From Bacillota bacterium (GTDB lineage Bacteria; Bacillota; Clostridia; Acetivibrionales; DTU013): a DNA stretch of 25,298 nucleotides. Below the pieces are notes generated by a model, which was given only the letters and a program-made list of their open reading frames with translations, made no database searches and had not been told where the DNA came from. The first letter of the stretch is position 1, and each line of letters opens with the position of its first letter. Shown here in pieces: positions 8,480-17,433 of the stretch. The position numbers were made by a program, and so were the translations under genes. Location: positions 1 through 25,298 of the forward strand of contig JAEYOM010000006.1 of assembly GCA_023411715.1 (NCBI GenBank), written 5' to 3'.

Positions 8480-10096
8480 TTATACCTTCTGTTGCTGACT
8501 TTGCTTACGGAATTCTGCTGGGGTAATTCCCTCGATTTTTTTGTAAATTGTTGAGAAATATGAAAAATTGTCATATCCAACAAAAGCCGCTGCCTCGCTG
8601 ATGCTCATTCCTGATTTGAGCAGCTGCGACGCTTTATTTACTCGCAGCTTTGACTGATACTCGGGAATGGACATTCCCATCTCCTTATTGAAGGTTCTGG
8701 ATAGGTAATCGGGATTTAAGAAAAATTTATTCGCGATTTCATTTCTGGAAATATTTTTGTTATAATTCAGCTCAATGTATTCTTTGATCTGATCCATCAC
8801 AGTCTTCAGTTTTCGCACCTCACTAATATAGTCGGAGGCCTTGTTGATGGTGAAATCAACCCATCTGAGCATATCATAAAGCGAATTCACAGCATGATTA
8901 TAAAGCAGATTCGATTTTTCATCCGAAAACAATTTGTGAGCCTGAACATGTTCCTGTTCAAGTACAGAAAATACCATCTGCAAAAAATCCTGCAAAAAAG
9001 CATTCATAAAGCTGGCGTCTATTTCTGACATCTTTGCAGCGTCTTCAATATAATTCTTAACTGAAATAAACAGTTGAGATTTTGGGGTTTTTCTAAGCAT
9101 ATCCGCCCATTTAGCTGTGTCAGGCAGAACAGGACTATTTTTCTTTTGACTATTTTCACACTCTGTCGCATCAAAGACTTTATTAATAAAGCAAACATTG
9201 TTCAGATCAATGTCTTCAAGCTTTTTTTCAAGCATGCCAATCGCGTCGCAGTAAACAGAATTTCCAAGATAGCAGTTAACATTGCAGTCCAGATTTGCAT
9301 TGCAAAAAGCAATAAAACTGCTGAAGTTTTTTTTAAGCTTGTCTATTCCGATTTCCTTAGTCTTAGACTCTTCCAGTATCAGAAATAAATATGTTTTTGT
9401 ACCTTTTTCAATAAAAATGATATCCCCCGATTTCACTTCATCAAATATGATTTGTGAAGCAATGTTTTTCATCACAAATCGATGAGAGGAATCATCCAGT
9501 TTTTCATTTAGGTATTGATATCGGGTATAAGAAATTAAGCTGACAAAATATTTTTCATTCAGGTCAATATCAACTTTTCTTGTCCCTGCCATACCTTCCA
9601 GTTCACTTTTGTCAATGTTTTTATTCCTCATTAGCAGTTCTTTCCAGAACTGTTCTGTAATGATGCTATGGTTCTGAGCCCAATACTCTTCAAAGAACTT
9701 AGTCTGCTGCAGCAAATTATTCAGTTTTACCTTATTTATAGCCTTCTGTATAGCTTCCTCGATCACGGATAAAGGGGACAGCTTAATAATATAATCTAAG
9801 CACCCAAGCTGGATGGCTTCCTTCGCATAGCTGAACTCCGCATGGTTTGTAAGAAAAATATTCTCCGTACCGTAAGATTTTTCTCTGACCCACCTGAGCA
9901 GATCTATTCCTGTTCCGCCAGGAGCTTCTATATCACAGAGCATGATATCGATACCGGGGTTCTGTATAAAGGCATCCTTTGCCTGGTTTATGCTGTATGC
10001 CTGATAGATTTCACTTATACCGAGCCTTCCCCAGTCAATTGTACTTTTCAGCACTTGGACGGTGCTCATATCATCATCAAAAATCAGTATATTCAT
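8480..10096 (-). CDS. YesN-type response regulator with AraC DNA-binding domain
   Basis: A transcription factor that probably controls the adjacent transporter. Its receiver domain (residues about 1-120) has the acidic pocket FDDD, phospho-acceptor D55 (MLCDIEAP), T83 and K105. A middle region of about 300 residues has no clear catalytic motif. The last 100 residues form two AraC-type helix-turn-helices (YNKNISRNEIANKFFLNPDY and the second around SISEAAAFVGYDNFSYFST, ending in the usual GITPAEFRK). ATG at 10096 follows AAAGGTGAG and yields MNILIFDDD; an upstream extension to 10165 lacks a ribosome site and overlaps the kinase gene. It begins 4 bp after the kinase stop. Targets are inferred from position only. 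Confidence 0.92.
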   Translation of the reverse strand: MNILIFDDDMSTVQVLKSTIDWGRLGISEIYQAYSINQAKDAFIQNPGIDIMLCDIEAPGGTGIDLLRWVREKSYGTENIFLTNHAEFSYAKEAIQLGCLDYIIKLSPLSVIEEAIQKAINKVKLNNLLQQTKFFEEYWAQNHSIITEQFWKELLMRNKNIDKSELEGMAGTRKVDIDLNEKYFVSLISYTRYQYLNEKLDDSSHRFVMKNIASQIIFDEVKSGDIIFIEKGTKTYLFLILEESKTKEIGIDKLKKNFSSFIAFCNANLDCNVNCYLGNSVYCDAIGMLEKKLEDIDLNNVCFINKVFDATECENSQKKNSPVLPDTAKWADMLRKTPKSQLFISVKNYIEDAAKMSEIDASFMNAFLQDFLQMVFSVLEQEHVQAHKLFSDEKSNLLYNHAVNSLYDMLRWVDFTINKASDYISEVRKLKTVMDQIKEYIELNYNKNISRNEIANKFFLNPDYLSRTFNKEMGMSIPEYQSKLRVNKASQLLKSGMSISEAAAFVGYDNFSYFSTIYKKIEGITPAEFRKQSQQQKV

Positions 10097-10100
10097 ATGC

Positions 10101-11813
10101 TCACCTTTCAACAGGTATAACAATCTCAACCATAACGCCTGATAAATCCGAATTTTCAACCACAACTTTTGCTCTATCCGAATATATTAATTTTAAAGTC
10201 TGCTTAACATTCCTTATGCCAATGCTCTTTCCGTCCTCTTTATCTCTGGGCTCATCATTGACCCGCTTAATTTCTTCCTGAGTCATTCCTTTGCCGTCAT
10301 CTTCTATCATAATCCTTACAAAAGCCTCACCGTCCAGTTCAATCGGCTCAACCCTGATAAAAATATTTACTGTTCTATCAAAAGTTATGGCATGCTTAAT
10401 GACATTTTCAACAAAAGTGTGAATGATAAAGGGCGGGATCATCACTTCTTCAATTCTTGCATCTATATCCAATGTATGCGACAGATATTCAGGGAGACGG
10501 AGTTCCTGCATTGAAAGGTAGTTATTGATGTGTTCTATTTCTTCTTTTAGCGGTATAAGTGTCAGATTGTTTTTAAACATATAACGTATATAGTTTGAAA
10601 GGCAATGAATAAATTCATGCATGGATTGATACTTGCCCATTTGTGCAAAATTAGATACGGTAGTCAGTGCATTCATAAGAAAATGCGGTTTTATTTGCGT
10701 CTGGTAATAACGCAACTCCAGTTTTTGCTTTTCAATGATTTTTTCATAGACATTTATCTTTAGATTCTTTATCTGGCCCGTCATTGAATTAAATGCGCTA
10801 TATAATTCTAAAAACTCTTCTGAAGCTTTTTCGTCACTAATTTTATAGTCCAGTTCACCCTTTTCAACCTTTCCGATGGCAGTTTTTAAATTTCCCATCG
10901 GCTTAAGTACCCATAAATAGATGACCCACAGCAGAAAAGGCAGTATAAACACAGCTAGAATAGATATGGCTAAAATAAAATACTGTATTGTATTCAATCC
11001 CCCAAGAATGTTTACATCGGGAATGGCGATCAGCAGTCGGAAATCACCCGCTTTTGACTTCCCGCCGGTTATAACATATTTTTTAGTATTGCCTGACAGA
11101 TAATAAGTATTGAAGTCGCCCTTCAGATTCAATGCATTATCATTGACAAATTGTACGTTTGTCAATGGATTCCCGTTGGCATCGGAGAATATAAATGACC
11201 CGTTAAATTTATTATTTACACTATTTAGTGGTTTAGCTATTTTATTAAAATTTATAAATGAGCCCATGCAGATGCCATCACGCCTTACAACCCTTAGCAG
11301 ATAATTCTGCCCGTTTACTGTTATTATGAACCAGTTCCTCTTTTCGTTATAATTTTCATCAACAAGCCTGGTTTTTATATAGTTTGCAAGTTCCTGACGC
11401 TCATCATATGTAGTATCATTACTATAAGCGTACAATAAGTTATCATAGCTTTCCGTATAAACAAACAAAAAGCTGATTAAGTTATACAAACTAATATCAT
11501 TTTGTATCTGACGGGACAGGGTTAAATTTGAGAAAAACCGTGTATGCTCATCACTGCTGGTAAGCCCAAAAACATTCTCATCAATAGAGCCCTCATTAAC
11601 TGACGAGAGTTTAAACAAATAACTCTCAATTTCATCGATAGATTTATCTACCTCGGCTATATACAGGCTTGTAGTACTAACGCTGGCTTGAGCAATCTGA
11701 TGCCTGATTAGTCTAAGATGGTAGATATTGCTATAATTTACAATTGCAATAAACGGCAATATTAAGATACTAATTGTAAAAATAATTTTATATTTTATAG
11801 AGTTTTTCAGCAT
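10101..11813 (-). CDS. YesM-type sensor histidine kinase
   Basis: Membrane sensor kinase paired with the AraC-type regulator. Two transmembrane helices (about 8-28 and 272-300) flank an extracytoplasmic sensing domain of about 240 residues, the dCache-like arrangement of this class. A HAMP linker follows (LKPMGNLKTAIGKVEKGEL), then the His_kinase domain with phospho-acceptor H377 (QIKPHFLMNAL). The ATPase domain shows ENVIKHAI (N box), DDGKGMT (G1) and GIGIRN (G2). The start is set at 11813 (MLKNSIKYKIIF) because GGGAG lies about 9 bp upstream; an ATG at 11840 is also open. Probably senses a sugar or the loaded binding protein outside the cell. A promoter is visible about 80 bp upstream. Confidence 0.92.
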   Translation of the reverse strand: MLKNSIKYKIIFTISILILPFIAIVNYSNIYHLRLIRHQIAQASVSTTSLYIAEVDKSIDEIESYLFKLSSVNEGSIDENVFGLTSSDEHTRFFSNLTLSRQIQNDISLYNLISFLFVYTESYDNLLYAYSNDTTYDERQELANYIKTRLVDENYNEKRNWFIITVNGQNYLLRVVRRDGICMGSFINFNKIAKPLNSVNNKFNGSFIFSDANGNPLTNVQFVNDNALNLKGDFNTYYLSGNTKKYVITGGKSKAGDFRLLIAIPDVNILGGLNTIQYFILAISILAVFILPFLLWVIYLWVLKPMGNLKTAIGKVEKGELDYKISDEKASEEFLELYSAFNSMTGQIKNLKINVYEKIIEKQKLELRYYQTQIKPHFLMNALTTVSNFAQMGKYQSMHEFIHCLSNYIRYMFKNNLTLIPLKEEIEHINNYLSMQELRLPEYLSHTLDIDARIEEVMIPPFIIHTFVENVIKHAITFDRTVNIFIRVEPIELDGEAFVRIMIEDDGKGMTQEEIKRVNDEPRDKEDGKSIGIRNVKQTLKLIYSDRAKVVVENSDLSGVMVEIVIPVER

Positions 11814-11889
11814 GCCATCATTCTCCCATTGGAAATGCATTGTGATAACACTATAAAAGCTGAAAGTGATGGATGAATCAATTATTGTA

Positions 11890-11919
11890 ATTATATTATG
11901 TTTACTATCAACTAAGCAA
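11890..11919 (-). promoter_or_regulatory. Candidate sigma-A promoter for the kinase-regulator genes
   Basis: On the minus strand, -35 TTGCTT (11914-11919), an 18-bp spacer and a perfect -10 TATAAT (11890-11895). It lies 76 bp before the kinase start, in the AT-rich gap after the GH94-like gene. The -35 matches only the TTG half of the consensus. Confidence 0.5.
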
Positions 11920-11924
11920 TGTTT

Positions 11925-14666
11925 TCATTTTAGTAATATTTTAATGTTGTTATTTTTTTCGGTAAAAATTCTGGAAAAATCATTTTTATAAATTTTAATA
12001 CATTTTTGGTTTAATGGTACTTTTATATTAAGACCATTTACAAATACCTTCTCAATACTATAGTCTTCATACTCCAAACGATTTGGATTCATATAAACAA
12101 TTTCGAGCTGCTTCCCTGCGAATACAGTTCTGACGGAAGCTCTGCCTTTCTCACCGAACTGTTTTCCGACAAGTTTGGGCTGCAGCACAAGATCACCCAT
12201 TTCACCCTTTACTCCGAAAACCTGTATGAGCATGGTAAGAAGCAGCCAGCTTGCAGCTCCTGTTACATAATGGTACATGCCCCTGCCTTCATGGGTGATG
12301 TATTCAGGTATGCCCGGGTATATCTTCGCCTTTTCGGTATCCGTACACAGGTTATATATAGTTGTAAAAACCTCATAACCCTGCCGCACATAATTTCTAC
12401 TATATAATGCATTCATAAACATCACTGCCATATGACTGAACATAGCGCCAGTTTCCTTCTCCCCATAGATAAGAGCAAACCCGCGTCCGAAATTCCATGT
12501 GTTTGAACCCAAAGGAGTCGTGAGTCTGTAACCGCCTGTATTCGGATCTTTTAGAACACTCTTCGCAGCATGATACGCTTTTAATACCTGTTCATCGCTG
12601 GCGGCCCGTGACATAACGGCAAAAGTCTGAGCAGTGAGATTCATCCTGACACCATCTTTATGATCTCCGTCGACCCTCTCGCCGTCATTATTGTAATAAC
12701 CGTTGAAAAAGCTATAACCGGAAGCAGACTCTATCCACTCATTTTTTCTTACATGCTCCAGTACCCATTCCCCTTTTTCCTTTAGGTCCGCAGCCAGCCT
12801 GTCTATACTCACCTCCGCTTTTTCACCGGAAAATCCCTTCTCTAATGTGTCAAAATATTTGGCAAGCCTTTCTCTTTTTCTATCCGGTTGTTCATAATCA
12901 AGTTTCTCAACAAGTCCGGTCAGGATTAACAATTCATTATATAACTTTACTGTATTTACTTTCGTGAGCTCTTTGTATTTTATAATTAATTCAGCCATCG
13001 ATATCAGGTTCCATCCATAAAACGCGCTGAAGGGGACGCTTTCGCCTTTCATCGGCGCCATATCAAGCTGATCGTTCCAGTCCCCATCTTCCAGCTTCAT
13101 ATTGTTATAGTCTCCTACGTTATGAAAGCACACCAGATGCTGCAAAAGCAGATGTTCAAATACGCTTCCTTTATATACATCCCCGGAAACCGTCTTTTGC
13201 AGGTTACCGTCAGAAGGTTTCCAATTATTGTCTCTTGCTTTTGCCCGTCTGATCTGATGATCTTTCCAATAAGTATTATCTTCAAACAGTATGTCAAAAT
13301 CTCCCGTCTGGTCAATATATAATTTTATAGTATAATAAGGCCATACTCCATGATCCATCCATACCCTGGATATCTTGTTCCGGTCTGCAGAGAAATTGCC
13401 AATTCCTTTCAATATAATCGTAGCATTGCTTCCATCCGCTCTGATTCCCGCAAAGTTGGAAATAAGGATTTCTCTGGCATCTTCAGGATTCTGCAGCAGC
13501 AGTGCAAGATAATCCTGCCAGAGGTCTCTCCAGCCGCGGCCTCCTCTTCCATAGTCATGATGAGGCAGAAACGAGCATCCGAAAATTTTCCTGAGTATCG
13601 GCTGAAGCGCAATCCAGCGCATCCACCTGTCAAGGTCACTATTACCGGTATCAAAGGTCACTTCCTCTACTTTATGTCTCCAGAAGGCTTCATTATCGGC
13701 AAGCGCTTTCCTGATTTTTTCGCTGTCTCCATATCGATTTATGCAGCGGGAAATGGTATCCTCGTCATCAGTAATTCCACAAATGACTATATACTCTCTG
13801 GTTTGCCCGGGAGCGATGTTTGTATCGCTGAAACGGATAGCGCCAATTGCCTCCATACCGTCGCGCCTGTTTGGTGGGTCTTTGTATGGTTCAGTATTGC
13901 AAACCACGACCTGGGGCCAGTCAAAGCTTCCTCCCTCACCTATAAATTCCCTTACCGTCGGGAACTGCCCGACAGGCTTTTCCCCATTGCCGCCTGCAGC
14001 CAATACAAAATACAAGGTTTCATTGGGTTCGTGGCCCCGCTCATCATGATGTATGGTTGGCTTAACTGAAAGCCCATAGTCATAGAGCTTCATTCTATGC
14101 ATGAGCGAAGTGGCATGCCTGTGATCGCGGATATTATCTGCCGAACGTCCAAAAATAGGTATAGCAGCGGTAGGTGTCAGCGAAATGTCAGTATTGCCTG
14201 TATTCGTGATTTTTACCCACATAAGCTCCACTGTATCTTCCGCTACGGGACAAAATGTTATGATCTCGGATTTAATACATGCTTTTGGATCTTTTCTTAT
14301 AAGTGTATGCGCAAGGAACGTACCTTTTATCGCCATATCGCTTTTATCATTTTCTGTAAAGCATTCGGAGACTTGTTTTGCTGAATTTCCCGTAATGGAA
14401 TAAGCCCCAAGATTACTGTTATATACCCAGAAGTTTCTTGAAGAGCGATTATTGTGGAGGTCTTCTATGGATACCGGAAGGGATAGGAACGAATTCTGTC
14501 CGGTTTTTGCGTCTCCATTTAATCTTGGTGTAACGGATGACATCATTCCGGCTTCATTACATACCGGAAAATAAAGCTGATTTATGGCATGTGGATTTTC
14601 CCATTCGAATGTCCCAACCTCGTCTATATACTTCCATTTCGCATTGATAATTTTGCCTTTATCCAT
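11925..14666 (-). CDS. GH94-like glycoside phosphorylase / GH36-type hydrolase-domain protein
   Basis: A large cytoplasmic carbohydrate enzyme of 913 residues with the GH94 layout: an N-terminal beta-sandwich (about 1-270), a helical linker, an (alpha/alpha)6 barrel (about 330-800) and a C-terminal beta domain. Diagnostic stretches are GGRGWRDLWQDYLALLLQNP, the DGDWNDQLD motif with the presumed general acid Asp at about 529, and TGAASWLLLTMLIQVFGVKG then LVLQPKLVG, which parallel cellobiose and chitobiose phosphorylases. There is no signal peptide and no glycosyltransferase domain. It could equally be a GH149/GH161-type beta-glucan phosphorylase or a GH36-type hydrolase; sequence inspection alone cannot fix substrate or whether phosphate is used. 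The ATG at 14666 follows AAAGGAG; an ATG at 14687 lacks one. It lies directly upstream of the sensor and importer genes, consistent with acting on the imported sugar. Confidence 0.82.
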   Translation of the reverse strand: MDKGKIINAKWKYIDEVGTFEWENPHAINQLYFPVCNEAGMMSSVTPRLNGDAKTGQNSFLSLPVSIEDLHNNRSSRNFWVYNSNLGAYSITGNSAKQVSECFTENDKSDMAIKGTFLAHTLIRKDPKACIKSEIITFCPVAEDTVELMWVKITNTGNTDISLTPTAAIPIFGRSADNIRDHRHATSLMHRMKLYDYGLSVKPTIHHDERGHEPNETLYFVLAAGGNGEKPVGQFPTVREFIGEGGSFDWPQVVVCNTEPYKDPPNRRDGMEAIGAIRFSDTNIAPGQTREYIVICGITDDEDTISRCINRYGDSEKIRKALADNEAFWRHKVEEVTFDTGNSDLDRWMRWIALQPILRKIFGCSFLPHHDYGRGGRGWRDLWQDYLALLLQNPEDAREILISNFAGIRADGSNATIILKGIGNFSADRNKISRVWMDHGVWPYYTIKLYIDQTGDFDILFEDNTYWKDHQIRRAKARDNNWKPSDGNLQKTVSGDVYKGSVFEHLLLQHLVCFHNVGDYNNMKLEDGDWNDQLDMAPMKGESVPFSAFYGWNLISMAELIIKYKELTKVNTVKLYNELLILTGLVEKLDYEQPDRKRERLAKYFDTLEKGFSGEKAEVSIDRLAADLKEKGEWVLEHVRKNEWIESASGYSFFNGYYNNDGERVDGDHKDGVRMNLTAQTFAVMSRAASDEQVLKAYHAAKSVLKDPNTGGYRLTTPLGSNTWNFGRGFALIYGEKETGAMFSHMAVMFMNALYSRNYVRQGYEVFTTIYNLCTDTEKAKIYPGIPEYITHEGRGMYHYVTGAASWLLLTMLIQVFGVKGEMGDLVLQPKLVGKQFGEKGRASVRTVFAGKQLEIVYMNPNRLEYEDYSIEKVFVNGLNIKVPLNQKCIKIYKNDFSRIFTEKNNNIKILLK

Positions 14667-14710
14667 TTCGACTCCTTTTTGTTCCATTTTTGCTCGATAA
14701 ATTCATCAAT

Positions 14711-15853
14711 TCAGGCGTAAACATATTTCCAGTCAACTGCTATGTCAATTTTCATTCCTGATTGTGAAAAAACAGAAATCCCACCCTCTTCAAAAACGAT
14801 GTTCCTTACCTCTCCATACTCGGGAGGCACCTTTTGCACACCTTGAATATAGTTTATAGTCATCTTTTTTTCTTTATTTAAAATATGTTCATAGCGGATC
14901 CCGGCATTATCCAGTTCGTTTCTTAATTCAGCATTTAATTCATCATCGCCCATTGCCACACAGTTATCCTCAACTCCAAGACACCTTGTCCTCCCATTCC
15001 ACGGATAAGCGTGCCTTCCTCTGTTCTCCATCCATAGTACGGTTGTAGTAAGTATTTCAGGATTTTTCAGCGCAAACCATATGAAATTTTCCTGCGGATA
15101 ATAAACTGCTGCCCAGGCAGGTTTGCCATTTCCTTCGCTATATAACTGTACAAGTCCCATAAAGCCGTCAGTCAAAGGATGTTTTGAGCAGTCAATACTC
15201 GGCTTGTCGCTCCATATTGTTGGTACGTCTTTTATACTGCCAAACTTTTTTGATGATTGAAGGCAATAATATTCCCCATTATTCTCAAACTCCATTTTCC
15301 CTCGAGGTTGGGTATACCCGAACTTTACAGGCGAAGTCGAGAAAATCGCCGAGTCTTCTCTTTCGGGAATCCTCAGGGTTGCATGATGGCCCAGGCTAAA
15401 GCTGCCTTCAAAGCCGGAGAGTTCATGCCTTATATAGATTATATTGCTCCCCGCATGGAGCCTGATAATTTTTTTTACAGTACCTTTTCTTATTTGAGTA
15501 TCCATATGCAGCATTAATTGGGTAATGCCTTCCTCTTCTATTATATCTTCCAAAAGCCACTCTTCTGATGCCGTCTCACCGTGCGCCATAAATCCCTCAT
15601 CCTTAAAAGCTTTTGGCAGTCCGCACGGCATACAAAAGAAGTCGCCTCTTAACGGTTTCAGGTTCGGCTCCTGAGGCTCCCCGGCTTCCATCTGCCATGG
15701 ACTTATAAAGTATGGTGCAACAGGACTGCAGGTATCTTTATAGAATACAACAGGCGCCATGTGTCCGCCTTGTTTTGTAATAGATAACTCCATATTTTTG
15801 TTAGATATGACATATGATTTCTTACCATATACTATTTTCTCGCTATAACCCAA
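14711..15853 (-). CDS. Galactose-mutarotase-fold hypothetical protein
   Basis: A 380-residue protein that I place tentatively in the aldose-1-epimerase / mutarotase superfamily. Supporting stretches are SITKQGGHMAPVVF at the N-terminus, MAHGETASEEW near 90, LGHHATLRIPE near 160 and NGRTRCLGVED near 280, in the order and beta-rich setting typical of such folds. I cannot assign catalytic residues with certainty. The start is a TTG at 15853, eight bases after GAGGGG; no better start is in frame. It ends 44 bp before the GH94-like gene, so the two probably form one message. It may interconvert anomers or bind the sugar handled by that enzyme. No signal peptide is present. Confidence 0.6.
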   Translation of the reverse strand: MGYSEKIVYGKKSYVISNKNMELSITKQGGHMAPVVFYKDTCSPVAPYFISPWQMEAGEPQEPNLKPLRGDFFCMPCGLPKAFKDEGFMAHGETASEEWLLEDIIEEEGITQLMLHMDTQIRKGTVKKIIRLHAGSNIIYIRHELSGFEGSFSLGHHATLRIPEREDSAIFSTSPVKFGYTQPRGKMEFENNGEYYCLQSSKKFGSIKDVPTIWSDKPSIDCSKHPLTDGFMGLVQLYSEGNGKPAWAAVYYPQENFIWFALKNPEILTTTVLWMENRGRHAYPWNGRTRCLGVEDNCVAMGDDELNAELRNELDNAGIRYEHILNKEKKMTINYIQGVQKVPPEYGEVRNIVFEEGGISVFSQSGMKIDIAVDWKYVYA

Positions 15854-15890
15854 TTCATTCGCCCCTCAATAAACATATAGTCATAATCAG

Positions 15891-15912
15891 AAAGCAGACA
15901 CCCATCTGCTTT
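15891..15912. repeat. Perfect 8-bp inverted repeat in the divergent intergenic region
   Basis: AAAGCAGA and TCTGCTTT are separated by six bases (CACCCA). The repeat lies about 40 bp upstream of the mutarotase-like gene start. It could be an operator for the minus-strand genes or a leader hairpin; neither side is followed by a U-run long enough for a normal terminator. Confidence 0.45.
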
Positions 15913-15940
15913 AGTTTGGCGTTAGGATCAGGTAAATTTT

Positions 15941-15946
15941 ATTATA
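15941..15946 (-). promoter_or_regulatory. Possible -10 element for the minus-strand carbohydrate genes
   Basis: A perfect TATAAT on the minus strand, about 88 bp before the TTG start of the mutarotase-like gene. No good -35 hexamer stands 16-18 bp upstream, so it may need an activator or may be chance in AT-rich DNA. Confidence 0.3.
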
Positions 15947-16060
15947 ATCTTATTTGTATTTCTTTAACGAAACTGACGACTTTATTTAAATTTGTGACAA
16001 GATTGCATAGGCTGTGCGTGAACAAATCGAAGGAATTTTTCCTATAAGCCCCGCTGTTTA

Positions 16061-16089
16061 TTGAATAAGGCTGTGTATTTATGTATAAT
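16061..16089 (+). promoter_or_regulatory. Sigma-A-type promoter for argJ
   Basis: TTGAAT (16061-16066), a 17-bp spacer and TATAAT (16084-16089), 58 bp before the argJ ATG. Five of six bases match at -35 if the final base pair is relaxed, and the -10 is perfect. I saw no convincing ARG box or T-box around it. Confidence 0.65.
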
Positions 16090-16146
16090 TTAATTATTTA
16101 AAGCAAAAGGTAAAAAAAATCGCATATAGTGTCTGGGGTGGATATT

Positions 16147-17349
16147 ATGAACATAATCAACGGAGGAGTCACGGCTCCTGAAGGCTTTTTCGCCACCGGG
16201 GTCGCGTGTGGCTTGAAAAAGGACGGAAAAAAGGATCTTGCGATCGTTTGTTCAGAAGACAGCGCCGCTGCTGCCGGCGTTTTTACAACGAATAAGGTCA
16301 AAGGTCACTCGCTCCAACTTACAATGGAGCATATTAAAAGCGGGTATGCGAACGCGATAGTCATCAACAGCGGCAATGCCAACGCCTGCGTCGGGAAGCA
16401 GGGAGATGCCGACGCGCTTGAGATAGCGACGATCACCTCCGGGCTTCTGGAATGCAGCCCGCAGGATGTCCTGGTCGGATCGACCGGCGTCATAGGAAAG
16501 CCGCTCAACATGGAGGCCATACGTCCGGGGCTCGAAGCGCTCGTTTCAGGGATGGATCCCGACGGCGGGCACGATGCGCTGGAAGCGATCATGACGACAG
16601 ATACGATATTCAAAGAAGTGGCTGTAGAGCTCGAATTGCAGGAGGCCAAGGTTGTGATAGGAGCTATGGCCAAAGGCTCCGGCATGATCCATCCGAACAT
16701 GGCAACTATGATAGGCGTCATAACCACTGACGCGAACATATCGAGAAAGCTTCTCGACAAGGCGCTCAAGGATGTTGTTAAAACGACCTTCAACCGCGTG
16801 ACGGTCGACGGCGATACGAGCGTATGCGATATGGTACTCATCCTCGCCAACGGAATGGCCGACAATGCCGGTATCATAAATGAAAATGAAGACTACGAGC
16901 AATTCAGGGATGCGCTGGAATATGTCTGCAATCATCTCGCAAGGCTCATTGCAAAGGACGGCGAAGGCGCTACCAAGCTTATCGAAGTCGTGGTCGAAGG
17001 CGCCGGCAGCCAGGATGACGCTTACAAAGCGGCAGTTGCCATAGCCAAATCCCCTCTCGTAAAGACAATGATATTCGGCGAGGATGCAAACTGGGGCAGG
17101 ATTTTCACGGCAGCCGGTTATTCCGGCGCTGAATTTGATCCGGCTTATACCGATATATATATCGGAGATCTTTTGGTCTGCAAAAACGGATGTGCCGTAG
17201 ACTTCGACGAAGCAGCCGCAAAGGAACTGCTTAAAAAAGCCGAAATAAAGCTGCTGGTAAAACTAAACAAGGGCGTTTACGCGGACCATGTTTGGACCTG
17301 TGACTTCTCATACGACTATGTGAAAATAAACGGGAGCTATCGCACATAA
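16147..17349 (+). CDS. argJ: Bifunctional glutamate N-acetyltransferase / ornithine acetyltransferase ArgJ
   Basis: ArgJ recycles acetyl groups in arginine synthesis: it moves acetyl from N-acetylornithine to glutamate, and bifunctional forms also use acetyl-CoA. The proenzyme cuts itself between A186 and T187 in KGSGMIHPNMATMIGVITTD, exposing the nucleophile Thr. Other family signatures are NSGNANACVG (residues 74-83), STGVIG and FGEDANWGRIFTAAGYSGA near the end. At 400 residues the length is normal. ATG at 16147 is chosen since GGGGTGG lies just upstream; a GTG at 16129 is in frame but lacks a site. It has its own promoter, and no other arginine genes are in view, which is unusual since argJ commonly sits with argC, argB and argD. 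Confidence 0.96.
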   Translation: MNIINGGVTAPEGFFATGVACGLKKDGKKDLAIVCSEDSAAAAGVFTTNKVKGHSLQLTMEHIKSGYANAIVINSGNANACVGKQGDADALEIATITSGLLECSPQDVLVGSTGVIGKPLNMEAIRPGLEALVSGMDPDGGHDALEAIMTTDTIFKEVAVELELQEAKVVIGAMAKGSGMIHPNMATMIGVITTDANISRKLLDKALKDVVKTTFNRVTVDGDTSVCDMVLILANGMADNAGIINENEDYEQFRDALEYVCNHLARLIAKDGEGATKLIEVVVEGAGSQDDAYKAAVAIAKSPLVKTMIFGEDANWGRIFTAAGYSGAEFDPAYTDIYIGDLLVCKNGCAVDFDEAAAKELLKKAEIKLLVKLNKGVYADHVWTCDFSYDYVKINGSYRT

Positions 17350-17433
17350 CATCGGATTTCGTCTTCATTGATAGCCGACATTCCTAAAGCCGGAGTCTTC
17401 TGAAGACCTTAACACAAATAAGGAGGGGTTAAA

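Noticed and set aside
13350..14069. Plus-strand open frame of 239 codons
   Set aside because: It lies entirely inside and opposite the GH94-like gene, has no ribosome site and no recognisable domain.
16305..16877. Minus-strand open frame of 190 codons
   Set aside because: Antisense to argJ. Its Ser/Ala/Ile-rich low-complexity product is the usual shadow of a well-expressed gene.
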